Below are positions 39,350 through 51,374 of a DNA stretch of 64,000 bases, one piece after another; positions within the stretch are counted from its first letter, which is position 1; each line of letters begins with the position of its first letter. The notes under the pieces were generated by a model, which did not search any database, was not told the origin of the DNA, and saw only the letters and a list, made by a program, of their open reading frames with translations. This DNA is from Larus michahellis (lineage: Eukaryota > Chordata > Aves > Charadriiformes > Laridae): contig NC_133929.1 in the NCBI RefSeq assembly GCF_964199755.1, positions 6,155,806 to 6,219,805 of the forward strand, written 5' to 3'. A program made the translations under genes and the position numbers.

Positions 39350-41136
39350 GGGTGAGATGGCTGCCATGAGCAGTGGGCTCTGTGGGTGATACGGCTTCTA
39401 TGGACAGAAGGCTCTGGTGCTCACAGTGAAGTCAAGTTGGACAGAAGAGACAGAGGGAGATCCTTTCTTTCTATCACCCTTGGCAGCTCCCTTCCCTGCT
39501 CTGCAACATCTCATCCTTTTCCTCTCTTTTGCCAGCTCTGGCTCTCAGAAATTTCATTGGAATTAGAGTTGCATTGGCTTCCCAAAGGTTCAGATGAACC
39601 TTAGAACCAGTGAGAGGGAAATGTCTGGTAGGTATGGGGAGGTGGGACCACCCTTTCTGTGGCAATGAGCCACTGGATCAGCTGCACCAGCCAACTGTTC
39701 CCGTATAGTCCACATAGGTCTGGTGGAAAAGGATCTTAAGTTCCAGCAATGAAAAAACACTTGACATAGCCATATGACACAAAGTACACCATTACATTGG
39801 TAGAGTACAAATTGATACCACAGTAATTCAGCATCTCAGAAAAGGGAGAGAGTTAAGTGTTCAATATTAGCATCTGCTACTTCTTTGACGACTTCTTCCC
39901 TGTTGTTTATCTACTGTCTTTATCGTGAAAAGGATGCCAAGCAACCTAAATTATAAATCTGCATTTTGGCAGCCTAGGAATGCTGTCACTTCTATCAAGA
40001 TTCCTTTTATGCTTATTTATCACATTCTTCAACATTCAAGTACATTTATCCTTTCCTTTCAACTTCTTGAATTAGCACTACTTTTTAAAAGGCGATTTTT
40101 ATTCTTTATAGGGTTTTTATTTTTGTGCAACTCAAACTCAAACTCTTGGGCATATGATCATGCATTCTTATTAACCTATAGACACTTTTCATACTGACTA
40201 GTTTATTTGCAGCCATCTCATGCTTTTCTGGGTTATAAATGTTAACAACATTAGATGCTTGGGATATGTATCTAAGACCTCAAACATTATTTTCCTGCTG
40301 TAGCTTTTACTCTTCTCCTACAGTCTATTATTTGATATATGCAGCCTATTTCTGCTTTCCTTCAAGTTTTAAAGCACTGTAAATACATCATCTTCAATGG
40401 AATGACATTGTTTTTCACCATTGTACATAGTAGTATCAGACCCTGAGTTCTCTTTTAAGGTTTTTAATATACACAATGCAACTGTGTAAATCCTCCGCTT
40501 TATTAAGTAAATATTTGATCCTATATCCTCAGAAATATTCTAGCTGTTAGAATAATTTGTTAGGCCATCATTCCCACCTTATTTCTTTTTGTGTCACAAG
40601 ACGGGGAGTTATTCAGTATGCAGATAGAGGTAGTTCTTTTAGTATATAATTGGGAAGTATTATTCATAATTTCTTCCATCATCCAAAGAGTGTATCCAAT
40701 GAGGTTATATTTTTGCAATCCATAATATGTCACTAAAATAACTATCTCATTGGCCTTAATTTTATAATGGAAGACTAGTCCAAAATCAAAGCATGCCACA
40801 ACACTTTTCACAACCTCATACCAAAAGTTAGTATGGAAGACAAAAAATTGTCATCTTGCATTATGTCATTTTCTAATTTAAAATACCTGAGCAATGCCTA
40901 ATCAAAACACAGGTATGTAGTAGGTATAGGAGATTTGGGCTTTTAAAAAAATATATTTGTATTTCAATGCAAGCGAAGTGTTCCAGATGGGATCAAGTAC
41001 TTAGAGCACAGAATGCATTATATATAACTATAAAAATAAAGCAATCACCACTACAACAACACTGGAAGTCAAAATATTTCTATATTGTTCTGTCCAAATA
41101 ATTCTGTAGCTGAGTAAATCATAATTGGATACTCTT
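39350..41136. other. Intergenic stretch without recognisable genes
   Basis: Apart from two short diverged copies of a 30-bp motif at 39352-39416, no coding or repeat family is recognised. It is mostly AT-rich. Confidence 0.6.
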
Positions 41137-41140
41137 GGTG

Positions 41141-42176
41141 TGATTCTGTTGCGTGAAAAGGGGCAAAGCAGTTTTGGCAGAAAATAAACCCCCTTGCGTT
41201 CTAACACTCCTCACCGAGGTGGGAGGCTAGGTGCGGCTAGGTTTAAATTCTGAGTGATGCCCAATTCAGCACTATCAGTCCAATCGCGTTTAATATGTAT
41301 TAAACTGTTACGATTTGGATACACTAATAGTGGACTGCACCTTCAGTCTAGTCGTGCTCATGAACTAGCACGGCCACTCTCCAGTCTTTGGTCGCGTTCA
41401 GTGAGAAACCAAAACGGCTAGCTACTTAAAAAAGTGCAGTTTATTTAAACAACAGATATATAGGTTCTTAGGATTGCCGGTGATAAATACACTGTCTGCA
41501 AAGCACGTGCAAATGAAAGTATTGTTACATATACAAAACGCGCGACAAAGTTATAAATGATACAGCCTGGCTCTAAATGTAGAAAAAAAAGAGTCTCTAG
41601 AGAAATTTCTAAGTTTCCCGAGGAAGCACTCGGTATAATCTAAGTCTTACCCAAAGGCGTCCCTATGGGGGGGAAGAGAGGCTCAGCCCGTCGACTGATC
41701 CCAGAAGTCAGTGGTGGAATTCTTTGAGATGGTGTCTTCCCTGGGTATCCCCCCTCTCTTGGGCTATTTTTATACTATTTGTTATCTTCAAGGTGGAGTT
41801 TGAGTGACTTTAGTCATACATACTTTTATCATGATTGGTGTAAATTTCTCTCACTTCACAATTAAAGGTATAGTTTACGAGAAATTCAGGGCGCAGCCTC
41901 AAGAAGGAGTGGTCGCACCTTGGAGGCGGGTAGCCTTCGGGATGGAGGTGTGTTTTGGTATTATAATGACATTATAATGAGCAAAGTTCACACAAAGGAC
42001 AGCATTTCATCAAAATTTGACAAAATGTTGGCTCTGAGCATCTAGCGGGCAGCTAATTGGCAGCTTATCTGTTTCATGGTATCATCCCATTCCTGTATCC
42101 GCTATACATCATAAGGTAAAGCCACGGAATAATTGCATCCCGTCCCGTACCTCATGTAGCTTATCAGGGAACCACA
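41141..42176 (-). mobile_element. Solo LTR, about 1 kb, with 4-bp target duplication (ERV1-like)
   Basis: Plus-strand ends are TGATTCTGTTGCG and GGGAACCACA, flanked by GGTG at 41137-41140 and 42177-42180. On the minus strand the element starts TGTGGTTCCC. It carries TATAAAAATAGCCC (complement of the ATTTTTATA at about 41766-41774), an AAATAAACTGCAC polyadenylation signal (about 41443-41455), and ends AACAGAATCACA. It keeps many CpG dinucleotides, unlike the other LTRs here, which suggests a fairly recent insertion. It is unrelated to families A-E. The 4-bp duplication fits gamma/ERV1-type integration. Confidence 0.82.
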
Positions 42177-42550
42177 GGTGTTGTGTCCTTCATGCCAGCT
42201 GCGGCTATTTTCTACCTCAGAAGCCTCTTGATTTTATACTTTTCCTTAATGTGTGAACAATGCTGTACTTTTGTATTTTTTAGCCAATTTAGTATTTATT
42301 CCAGCAGATATCACCCACTATCATTATAGTTTCAGGTATCATTCAACAACACAAATAAAAGAGATAACTAAGAGAGTTTGCCATCAGCAAAAGATTTAAA
42401 TGGACAATATATGTTTTAGTTCTCTCACATTTATATTTGTATTTTAACCTAGTTATCTTAAAGGGAAACACTTTCCTGATTAGCAAACATTAAAACAAAA
42501 GGACATACATTGAAAAAAATTGGTATAATAAGTAATTTACTAAGTAATTA

Positions 42551-44101
42551 GTGAAGACAAGGTCCGTGACCACCTGAGGAACCTGAACATACCAAAGTCC
42601 ATGGGACCTGATGAGATGCACCCCAGAGTCCTGAGGGAATTGGCTGATGTAGTTGCCAAGCCACTCTCCATGATATTTGAAAAGTCGTGGCAGTCAGGTG
42701 AAGTCCCTGGTGACTGGAAAAAGGGAAACATCGCACCCATTTTTAAAAAGGGTAGAAAGGAGGACCCTGGGAACTACCGCCCTGTCAGCCTCACCTCTGT
42801 GCCTGGGAAGATCATGGAACAGATCCTCCTAGAAGCTATGCTAAGGCACACGGAGGACAGGGAGGTGATTAGAGACAGCCAGCATGGCTTCACCAGGGGC
42901 AAGTCCTGCCTGACCAACCTAGTGGGTTTCTACAATGGAGTGACTGCATCAGTGGACAAGGGGAGAGCAATGGATATCATCTACCTGGACTTCTACAAGG
43001 CCTTTGACACGGTCCCTCACAACATCCTTTTCTTTAAGTTGGAGAGATATGGATTTGATGGGTGGACTGTTCAGTGGATAAGGAACTGGCTGCATGGTTG
43101 CATCCAGAGGGTAGTGGTCAATGGCTCAACGTCCAGATGGAGAGGGGTGACAAGTGGTGTCCCTCAGGGATCTGTACTGGGACCAGTACTGTTCGATATC
43201 TTCATCAATGATATAGACAGTGGGATCAAGTGCACCCTCACCAAATTTGCCGATGACACCAAGCTGAGTGGTGCAGTTGACAGGCCATAGGGACGGGATG
43301 TCATCCAGAGGGACCTGGATGAGCTTGAGAAGTGGACCCAAGCAAACCTTATGAAGTTCAACAAGGTCAAGTGCAAGGTCCTACACTTGGGTCGGGACAA
43401 TCCTCATTATCAATACAGGCTGGGGGATGATGTGATAGAGAGCAGCCCTGCGGAAAAGGACTTGGGGGTACTGGTGGATGAAAAGCTGGACATGAGCCAA
43501 CAATGTGCGCTCACAGCCCAGAAGGCCAGTTGCATCCTGGGCTGCATCAAAAGAACTGTGGCCAGCAGATCGAGAGAGGTGATTCTCCCCCTCTACTCTG
43601 CTCTCGTGAGACCCCACCTGGAGTACTGCATGCAGCTCTGGAGCCCTCAGCACAAAAAGGACATGGACCTGTTGGAATGGGTCCAGAGGAGGGCCACGAA
43701 GATGATCAGAGGGCTGGAGCACCTCTCCCTATGAAGACAGGCTGAGAGAGTTGGGGTTGTTCAGCCTGGAGAAGAGGAAGCTCCGGGGAGACCTTATAGC
43801 AGCCTTCCAGTACCTGAAAGGGGCCTACAAGAAAGCTGCGGAGGGGCAATGGTTTTAAACTAGGGCAGGGTAGGTTTAGATTAGACATTAGGAAGAAGTT
43901 CTTTACACTGAGGGTGGTGAGGCACCGGCCCAGGTTGCCCAGAGAGGTGGTGGAGGCCCCATCCCTGGAGACATTCAAGGCCAGGCTTGATGAGGCTCTG
44001 AGCAACCTGATCTAGTTGAAGATGTCCCTGCTTACTGCAGGGGGGTTGGACTAGATGACCTTTAAAGGTCCCTTCCAACCTAACACATTCTATGATTCTA
44101 A
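42551..44101 (+). mobile_element. CR1 LINE, about 1.55 kb, complete 3' end
   Basis: 5'-truncated CR1 from just before the RT finger region to a terminal ATTCTATGATTCTA at 44088-44101, preceded by GGGGGGTTGGACTAGATGACC. The coding part is described separately. Confidence 0.94.
42601..43734 (+). pseudogene. CR1 ORF2 reverse transcriptase (one stop, then a frameshift)
   Basis: 42601-43290 is open from [18 protein letters not shown] through [21 protein letters not shown], motif A ([14 protein letters not shown]), motif B ([16 protein letters not shown]) and motif C (FADDTKL), ending at a TAG (43288-43290). The same frame resumes and is open in 43351-43734 (thumb, [17 protein letters not shown]). 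It is then shifted near 43730 at a C run. It is the most intact RT core in the window. Confidence 0.92.
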
Positions 44102-45770
44102 TTTGTATGTGAATGCAAACTGACAATTCACAGCTAGGAAATTATGCAAATATCTCTTTCCACAAAATTTCCATACACATAGCATTAGAGTATGTAAAAT
44201 CATGAGTCAGTATGATATTTTTCCAGTAAATATCAACACAAAATAATTATTTTCCTTAGTGTAATAGGACTTCTTACAATTGTCTTTTCAACAATATAAA
44301 ATTCAAACACAAATTCACTGCAAGAATTTAGAAGTTTCAGTAGTGAATCCTGTACTGTGTATATGCTTTATAATCTGTATTAATAGGAGCATCAAATATC
44401 TTTTGCACATTGCTAGCAAATATCTTAATGGAAAATAAAAGGAAATGTCTGTCATGATTGAGTGATAAGTGACATGAGGATAAAAATTGTGACCTGGTCA
44501 ATTGCATTTTGGGATGGGCAATTAAATGCTTTTTACAGCTATATATAATTTTATAACAGAAGTCCATCAAGAGACTGTTTCCAGTCTTTATTATTTTAAA
44601 CTGAGTGCAGAAAATGATCTTAAGATGACTAATCAATGTCTTCCTCTAAATGGAAATATAGTAACAATGGAGATATCTTTCTATCTTCGTGTGAGAATCT
44701 ATTTTAAAAGCATGTTATACTAAGAATAAATGGTCCTCCATAAGTCTTATGTAAGGCCATCAGAAATACTTGAGAAAAATACGATTCCTACAAGTGTATT
44801 TAAAATAGTGGAGAAAACTTAGAGGGCAACAGCACATAACTGGCTTCCATTTGGTACTTGTGCAGGAAGTGAGGCAGTTGGATACTGAAGTAAAAATATG
44901 GGTTATATTGTAAGCCTCCATTTATATTAGAGATAGACAGTTAGTATGTTGCCTAAACCAATATGGGATGATTTCTGAACAGGTAGAAATTGAAAAATTG
45001 TCATGCCTGAGATGCACAGCTAACTACAGTATTACCGTGACTACTGTCAATTAACCAAATTCCCCTGGCATTGAATATAGATTGTCTTCTCTTCTCTTAA
45101 GGAAAAGAATGAAGATTGGTGAATCTATAATAATACTTGAAAGAATTATGGAAATTAATTAGTGGGGAAACATGACTGGAAACATGACTGGTTTAATTTG
45201 TCTGAAGAGACTGAGAGAAAAGAAACTTTTCAACACTTACAAAATGATGTTTTGGACATATATAGAGTGCTAAGATGGTTTAAATACACATTTGAATAAA
45301 ACCTCTTTATTATTCTGGTGTGGGTATAACAATGAAGCAGGCACTCAGGGTGCTGTATTTCCACTTACTAATCTGTTTACATTTTGAATTGTGGCTTTGT
45401 GTTACTGCATATAGGATCTGATGAAAAATACTCTGAAATCTTGTTTTTATTTTGGTGCTGATATAGCTAAAGAGATTGCAAAGAGTGAGTTTTTAACTCC
45501 AAATTAAATAATGTTTAATGGAATTATAGCTTCTCTTTGAAAAGTCTGGGAAACTTTCAGAAAAAAACATGGGTAAATTTAGGTTGGATCCTAAGAAAAT
45601 TCTAGCTATACTTTGAACTGTATTGCATATCCAAACCTCTTGTATTTATGGTAGGAAAATTCCACCATTAATATTTGATTATGCTAAGAAACTAGTCATG
45701 ATTCTGTGGGATTTACCAGGGAAAAAAAGTTGAGCTCCCCCTATTGTTCCACTGTACCCAAATAACCAGA
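44102..45770. other. Intergenic stretch without recognisable genes
   Basis: AT-rich. No exon, RNA gene or repeat family recognised. A short direct repeat of AACATGACTGG occurs near 45170-45192. Confidence 0.6.
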
Positions 45771-46571
45771 TGATGTGAGCAGCCAGAAAGGTGGCCTGGT
45801 TAGAAGGGGAAAATTACTGAACAGAAGAAAACACCTGCTGGAAAAAATACTGACAGAGGAAATGCCTGCCAGCCTGGGAACTAGGCCTGTGAAGTATCCT
45901 TGAAAAGTGCAGCTGGCCTCTTAAGTACAGCTGGGTATCTAGAAACCAGAGACATCCTGAGATACCATCGATAAGCATAAAAATTAAGGAACTGTAAAGG
46001 CAACTTATTGTCTGAAAAGGTGAAAAATAGTCTGGAAAAAGGGGGAAAACATCCTGAGAAAATAAGAATCAGTAACTGCCATTGACTATTCTAACTACAA
46101 GAACAGGAAAAGAATCTGGAAAAATAAAATTGCTCTGAAAGAACAGAAAGTAATCTATCATAAGTATATCTTCTGTTATATTGTTAATAAGTTTGCTTCA
46201 CTAATGATATGTAATAGTATATACCTACTTGGCTGTTGCTGTTATTGGTTGTTTGTATAATTGATTGTTGCTATACCATTGATTGCTGCTATACTATCGA
46301 TTGCTATTAATAGCAATTGATAATAATGAATAATAATTTGTAATAGCCTTATATATATTCACTTTATTAATCATAGGTATACTTGCTAACGGTGATTTTT
46401 GCGGTAGTATACTTGTTAGTGGTGAATTTTGTGGTATTTGTGGTAATCTGTAATAAAGTAGAGAAATTTAGAGGATAAAAGTCTCTGTGTCCTTGTGTAT
46501 TACAGAATCCTATGAACCCATGGTCGCAATCTCTACACACCTGTAGGCCAGGTAACCCTTTAGGTCACAAC
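45771..46571 (+). mobile_element. Probable LTR, family 'F'
   Basis: The 3' part looks like an LTR R-U5: TAATAAAGTAGAG signal near 46452, then GTCTCTGTGTCCTTGTGTATT, ACAGAATCCTATGAACCC and an end in GGTCACAACA near 46571. The 5' part is purine-rich with short repeats. Tandem units lie at 46230-46315 and 46375-46445. The start (TGATGTGAGCAGCC) is a guess and no convincing target duplication is visible. Confidence 0.5.
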
Positions 46572-47663
46572 ACCAGCAAAGTTGGACTTCGTCCTGATGG
46601 GTCCACAATGCTGATGACATCCAAAGGACACAAATAATATACATATATGATTTTTTTTTTTACTTCTGGTAAAGTGTCTGTCAGGTACAAGAAAAATTTT
46701 AACACTAAGGAAAGGCTATTTTTCAGTTTCTGGTAATGTGCTACACTGGAGAGTTGAATGCCCATTCACAACAGCCAAATGAGACTTCATGGCTGGAGGT
46801 AGAAATCTATCCTGTTACACAGTAGTTGGAAATTCAGTATAAAAGACAGACATAATGTTGAAATAAATAAAAGTTATCCAGTGATTTACTGATGCAGAGC
46901 CATTTTATGTGGTTGTAATGCAATTACACTTTATAAAGGGACTAGAAATGTTGTCATGCCACAATTCATATGACATGCCTTTCATATTCAGGACCCATGT
47001 GTATAAATGGCAACAAATATATGTGCACGGATGTCAGAAGGAAGCTGATGACTTTATGCCAATGATACTGGTTTTTCTACGTATATTGTGGATGAAAATA
47101 CAATTTGGATGAGTCTTTAGGTTAGATTCAGGATAAGATACAGTTTATTCCTCCAAAAGCTCTATGAGGAAACTGAGACAGACTGTTTGAATATCAAAAA
47201 GCTCAGCAAATACAAACAATGCATCTGCATCTTTTCCTACATATAAAGCCTTACTTTCTTTTCTTGGCTTTTTGGTGAGGGCTAAACTTAAGTATTTCCT
47301 TAGGGTTCATTTTTAACATCGAATACAACTAACCAGCTCAAACTAGTGAAAGAGTAGCCCTGGGGATATACTGAAAAACAGAATTTGACTCCTCATGTAG
47401 TTTCTTGCACAACGTACCAAGAAGAAGTGTTTTTCATGGGAAAAATATCCCTTAGGAGTCTGGAAATCTAAATCCATCACACCAATGGCCTTTAATGTTC
47501 CCCTTTTAAGGCTTAGTTCAAAAGCGCGTTGCACATCAGTTGTGTTGTATTTTTTTGCAGCTTGCTTGGAAAATGCATAAGACATGCTATAAGAATGAAT
47601 ACAGTGCTTATCAGAAACAGCATACTTAGTTTCTGTGCACAGTAGTGTTAATGTCTCTCTCAT
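46572..47663. other. Intergenic stretch without recognisable genes
   Basis: No gene or named repeat recognised. An open frame on the minus strand (47343-47663) has no recognisable motif. Confidence 0.6.
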
Positions 47664-47870
47664 TGAAGGGACCTACAATGATCATCTAGTCCAACTGCCT
47701 GACCAGTTCAGGGCTGACCAAAAGTTAAAGCATGTTATTAAGGGCATTATCCAAATGCCTCTTAAACACTGCAGGCATGGGGAATTGACCACATCTCTAG
47801 GAAGCCTGTTCCAGTGTTTGACTACCCTCTTGGTAATTAAATGTTTCCTTAAGTCAAGTCTAAAGTTTTA
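47664..47870 (-). mobile_element. CR1 LINE 3' fragment
   Basis: Reversed CR1 3' end: GAAGGGACCTACAATGATCA, CTAGTCCAACTGCCTGACC, AAGTTAAAGCATG and CTGTTCCAGTGTTTG. Same subfamily as 26238-26853. Confidence 0.85.
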
Positions 47871-47909
47871 ATTTTTATTTTTTGTTTCTCACTACCCAAG
47901 TCTACTTTA

Positions 47910-48102
47910 TTTGGCAATAAATTAAATTAATTTTCACCAAGTCGAGTCTGTGTTGCCCATGACAGTACTTGGTCAGTGATCTCCCTGTCTTTATCTCAAT
48001 TCACAAGCTTTTTCATCCTATTTTCTCATTCTGTCCTGTTGAGGAGAGGGAGTGAGCTAGCGGCTGGGTGGGCGTTTGGCTGTTAGCCAATGTTAATCCA
48101 TG
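47910..48102 (+). mobile_element. LTR 'D' fragment (3' end)
   Basis: Matches the reverse complement of the terminal 190 bp of the LTR at 17786-18738: GGCAATAAATTAAATTAA, CAGTGATCTCCCTGTC, TTATCTCAATTCACAAGC, CTGTTGAGGAGAGGG. It is highly diverged at the very end (CCATGACA). Confidence 0.72.
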
Positions 48103-48218
48103 ACAGACCTGAACCAAACAATGGATGGAGAAACATAAAACCAGAAACATATCAACCTATTAAGGTAAACATACAAGTTTAATTTAAATTTAGAATCTTT
48201 AAAGGGGTAAATTTATAT

Positions 48219-49437
48219 AGAATCATAGAATGGTTTGGGCTGGAAGGGACCTTAAAGATCACCTAGTTCCAATCCCCCAGCCATGGGCAGGGACACCTCC
48301 CACTAGACCAGGCTGCTCAAAGCCCCATCCAGCCTGGCCTTGAACACTTTGAGGGATGGGGCACCCACAACCTCCCTGGGCAGCCTCTTCCATTGCCTTA
48401 CTGCCCTCACAGTAAAGAATTTCTTCCTAATATCTAATCTAAATCTACTCTCTTTCAGTTTAAAACCATTACCCCTTGTCCTATCACTACACACCCTCAT
48501 AAAGAGTCCCTCCCCATATTTCCTGTAGGCCCCCTTTAGGTACTGGAAGGCTGCTATAAAGTCTCCTTGGAGCCTTCTCTTCTCTAGACTAAACAACTCC
48601 AGCTCTCTCAGCCTGTCCTCATATGGGAGGTGCTCCAGCCCTCTGATCATCTTTGTGGCCCTCCTCTGAACCTGCTCAAGCAGGTCCATGTCTCTCATGC
48701 CGGGGCTGTGAGTGCACATTACCAGCTCAGGCTCACATTCAGTTTTTCATCCACCAGTACCCCCAAGTCCTTCTCTGCAGGGCTGCTCTCAATCCACTCG
48801 TTGTCCAGCCTGTATCCATGTTTGGGATTGCCCTGACCCAGGTGCAGGACCTTGCACTTGGACCTGCTGAACTTCACAAGGTTTGCACAGCCCACTCCTC
48901 AAGCCTGTCAAGGTCCCTCTGGATGGCATACCTACCCTCTAGAGTATCAACCACACCACTCAGCTTGGAGACATCCACAAATTTCCTAAGGGTGCACTCA
49001 ATCCCACTGTCCATGTCACCTACAAAGATATTAAACAGTACCAGTCCCAATACGGACCCCTGAGAGACACTACTCGTCATTGTTCTCCACTCAGACATTG
49101 AGCCATTGACTGCAACTCTTTGAGTGTGACCATCCAGCCAATTCCTTATACACCGAGCATTTCATTCATCAAATCAACAGCTCTCCATTTTAGAGACAAG
49201 GACATTGTGTGGTACAATATCAAATGCTTTGCACAAATCCAGGTAGATGATGGCAGTTGCTCTCGCCTTATCCACGAACACTGTAACATAGTTATAGAAG
49301 GCCACCAAGTTTCTCAGGCATGACTTGCCCTTAGTGAAGCCATGTTGTCTGTCACCAATCACCTCCTTATTTTCCATGTGCCTTAGCAGAGTTTCCAGGA
49401 GGATCTGCACCATGATCTTGCCAGGCACAGAGATGAG
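48219..49437 (-). mobile_element. CR1 LINE, interrupted at its 5' side by an LTR
   Basis: The 3' terminus AATCATAGAATGG is at 48221. The minus strand encodes the C-terminal region (48303-48719, [26 protein letters not shown]), motif B/C region (48874-49098, degraded) and fingers (49174-49473, [17 protein letters not shown]). An internal deletion lies near 48700. The element is cut at 49437 by the start of LTR 'B'. The other side of the LTR is not CR1. Confidence 0.9.
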
Positions 49438-50190
49438 TGTCGTGGTTTTGGCCGGAATGGCCAATCGGAACAACAGATGTCCCTCCCCCCACCTCTCCTC
49501 AGAGAGGAGAGGAAGAGATAAGGAAATTGATGAGTTTAGAAAAAAAGAACTAGACTACTTTAATGAAAATAATAATAAATAAGGAAATAAGAAATAATAA
49601 TAAAAGTATACAATATATACAAAACCATATCCAGCTCCCAGGATGACGATCGCGTCACCAGCAGACACAGGGAAAGTCCCAGACTGGAGTCAGCGACAGA
49701 CAGGAGCTGAATTCCGGAACTAGAGTCAGGGATGCTCAGATCGGGATCAAAGGCAGACAAACAGACAGGGTCCTCCTCAGACGTCGGCCATTGAAGAAAG
49801 AGTGAGCCAGAGCCCCCTTTGCCCCTTTGATCCCTCAGCTTTTATACTGAGCGTGATGCAGATGGGATGGAATACCCCTGTTGGTCAGTTTTGGGTCACC
49901 TGTCCTGTCCATTCCTCCCTGCAGGTGGGACCCCTCTATGCTTCTCCACTTCTGACCCTCTAACGGGGCAAACAGTGAAGTGAGCTGACCTTGGTTGTTA
50001 TAGCAATAAGTATAAGCAAGAGCCTTTGCGCATACCATTCCTTGGTATAATCAGGTCTTATCACTCTGAGAGTGAACAGTGTCTGAACAATATGCTGTTA
50101 ATTTCAGACTTTAGTCAGTTAGAAGAGGCCCAGCTACAAAGTAAAATTACAAATCAGAAAATTGGTTCTGTTTTACCTCAAACCAGGACA
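49438..50190 (-). mobile_element. LTR, family 'B', minus orientation
   Basis: The plus strand starts TGTCGTGGTTTTGGCCGG and ends CCTCAAACCAGGACA, the reversed ends of family B. A TATA-type box is on the minus strand (complement of CTTTTATACTGAGC near 49840). It is longer (753 bp) than the copies at 28454 and 56125. The flanks ATGAG and CAAGC do not match, and the left flank is CR1 while the right flank resembles LTR 'C', so this is not a simple insertion site. Confidence 0.85.
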
Positions 50191-50230
50191 CAAGCAAAGG
50201 AAAATAAGGAATTCATTCACTACTTCCCAT
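50191..50230 (-). mobile_element. LTR 'C'-like fragment at the gap edge
   Basis: CAAGCAAAGGAAAATAAGG and TTCACTACTTCCCAT resemble 25453-25490 in LTR C. It is cut off by the assembly gap. Confidence 0.5.
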
Positions 50231-50430
50231 NNNNNNNNNNNNNNNNNNNNNNNNNNNNNNNNNNNNNNNNNNNNNNNNNNNNNNNNNNNNNNNNNNNNNN
50301 NNNNNNNNNNNNNNNNNNNNNNNNNNNNNNNNNNNNNNNNNNNNNNNNNNNNNNNNNNNNNNNNNNNNNNNNNNNNNNNNNNNNNNNNNNNNNNNNNNNN
50401 NNNNNNNNNNNNNNNNNNNNNNNNNNNNNN
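50231..50430. other. Assembly gap (200 N)
   Basis: Exactly 200 undetermined bases, a typical placeholder length, so the true size is unknown. It sits between LTR sequences. Any apparent open frames across it are meaningless. Confidence 0.99.
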
Positions 50431-50580
50431 GATTCAGGAACACACCAATCAGGATCAAAGGCAGACAAACAGACAGAGTCCTTCTCAGACACTGACTACT
50501 GAAGAAAGAGAGTTAACTGATGCCTAAGCTTTTATACTGAGCATGGGGCAGATGGAATGGAATACCCTATTGCTCAATTT
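50431..50580 (-). mobile_element. LTR 'B' fragment, minus orientation
   Basis: Matches the mid part of LTR B reversed (GGATCAAAGGCAGACAAACA, CTTTTATACTGAGCATG, GCAGATGGAATGGAATACC). It begins in the gap and ends about 45 bp before a plus-oriented LTR B, forming an inverted repeat with it. Confidence 0.8.
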
Positions 50581-50581
50581 T

Positions 50582-51086
50582 GGTGTAGAGGGGTTGCACC
50601 TGTGGGGAGGATTGGACAGGTCAGGTGACCCAAACTGACCAATGGGGTATTTCATCCCATCTGCCATGCTCAGTATAAAAGCTGAGGGATCAAAAAGGTT
50701 AGTTTGGTTCTTTAATGACTCTCATTCTTTCATTGCTGATGTCTATGGAGGACCATGTTTGTTAGTCTGTCTTTTTTTCTAATTTGTGCATGTCTGAAGC
50801 CAGATCTGCAATCCAGTTCTCATCTGTTGTTGAGTCCAGTCTGGGAATTCCCTGGTATCCGCTGGTGATGTTTCTCTGGGAGCTTGATATGGTTTTGTAT
50901 ATGTTTATATTTATTGTGTCTCTTTCATTATTTCTGTATTATTTTATTATTAATATTTCCTTAAAGTAGTTTAGTTCTTTCTAAATTCATAAATCTCTTT
51001 ATCTCTTTCCTTCCTCTCCTTTTAGCAAAAGGTGGGGGAGAGCATTTGTTCTATCATCACTGGCTAATCCGGCCCAAACCATGACA
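50582..51086 (+). mobile_element. 5' LTR of provirus 'B' (5' truncated)
   Basis: Matches 56222-56726 (the 3' LTR): GGACAGGTCAGGTGACCC, a CAGTATAAAAGCTGAGG box near 50673-50688, GGAGCTTGATATGG, TTTAGTTCTTTCTAAA and an end in CCCAAACCATGACA. The first about 100 bp of U3 are missing. It is followed by a primer site eight bases downstream. Confidence 0.85.
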
Positions 51087-51093
51087 GATTTAT

Positions 51094-51111
51094 TGGTGTC
51101 TAATGTGGGGC
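51094..51111 (+). other. Retroviral primer-binding site of provirus 'B' (tRNA-Lys type, degraded)
   Basis: TGGTGTCTAATGTGGGGC differs from the intact lysine-1,2 site at 62326-62343 at four positions, all C-to-T. It is placed seven bases after the LTR end. Confidence 0.75.
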
Positions 51112-51374
51112 ATAAATGGAGCTTGACCAGAGCTCTGATAGATTGCCTGAATAGTTTGAATTCCAGCTTGCTCAGGGAGAACAGACAGCTCACATCATGT
51201 CATTCTTACATGAAATGTTATATCAAGCTATATTTGAAGTTAATAGATGCAATACTGCTGAACCTGCTGAATATGTTGCATGGTTTATTTGCTCTTTGTA
51301 TTTTTATGCAGTGGTTTAAATGTGCTATTTTTGTATGGTTTGGTATTCAGATGTATAATATGATTACTTAAATA

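Noticed and set aside
47343..47663. 106-codon open frame on the minus strand
   Set aside because: No recognisable domain; it ends in a CR1 fragment and has no gene context.
50026..50527. Open frames spanning the gap
   Set aside because: They are made of undetermined bases.
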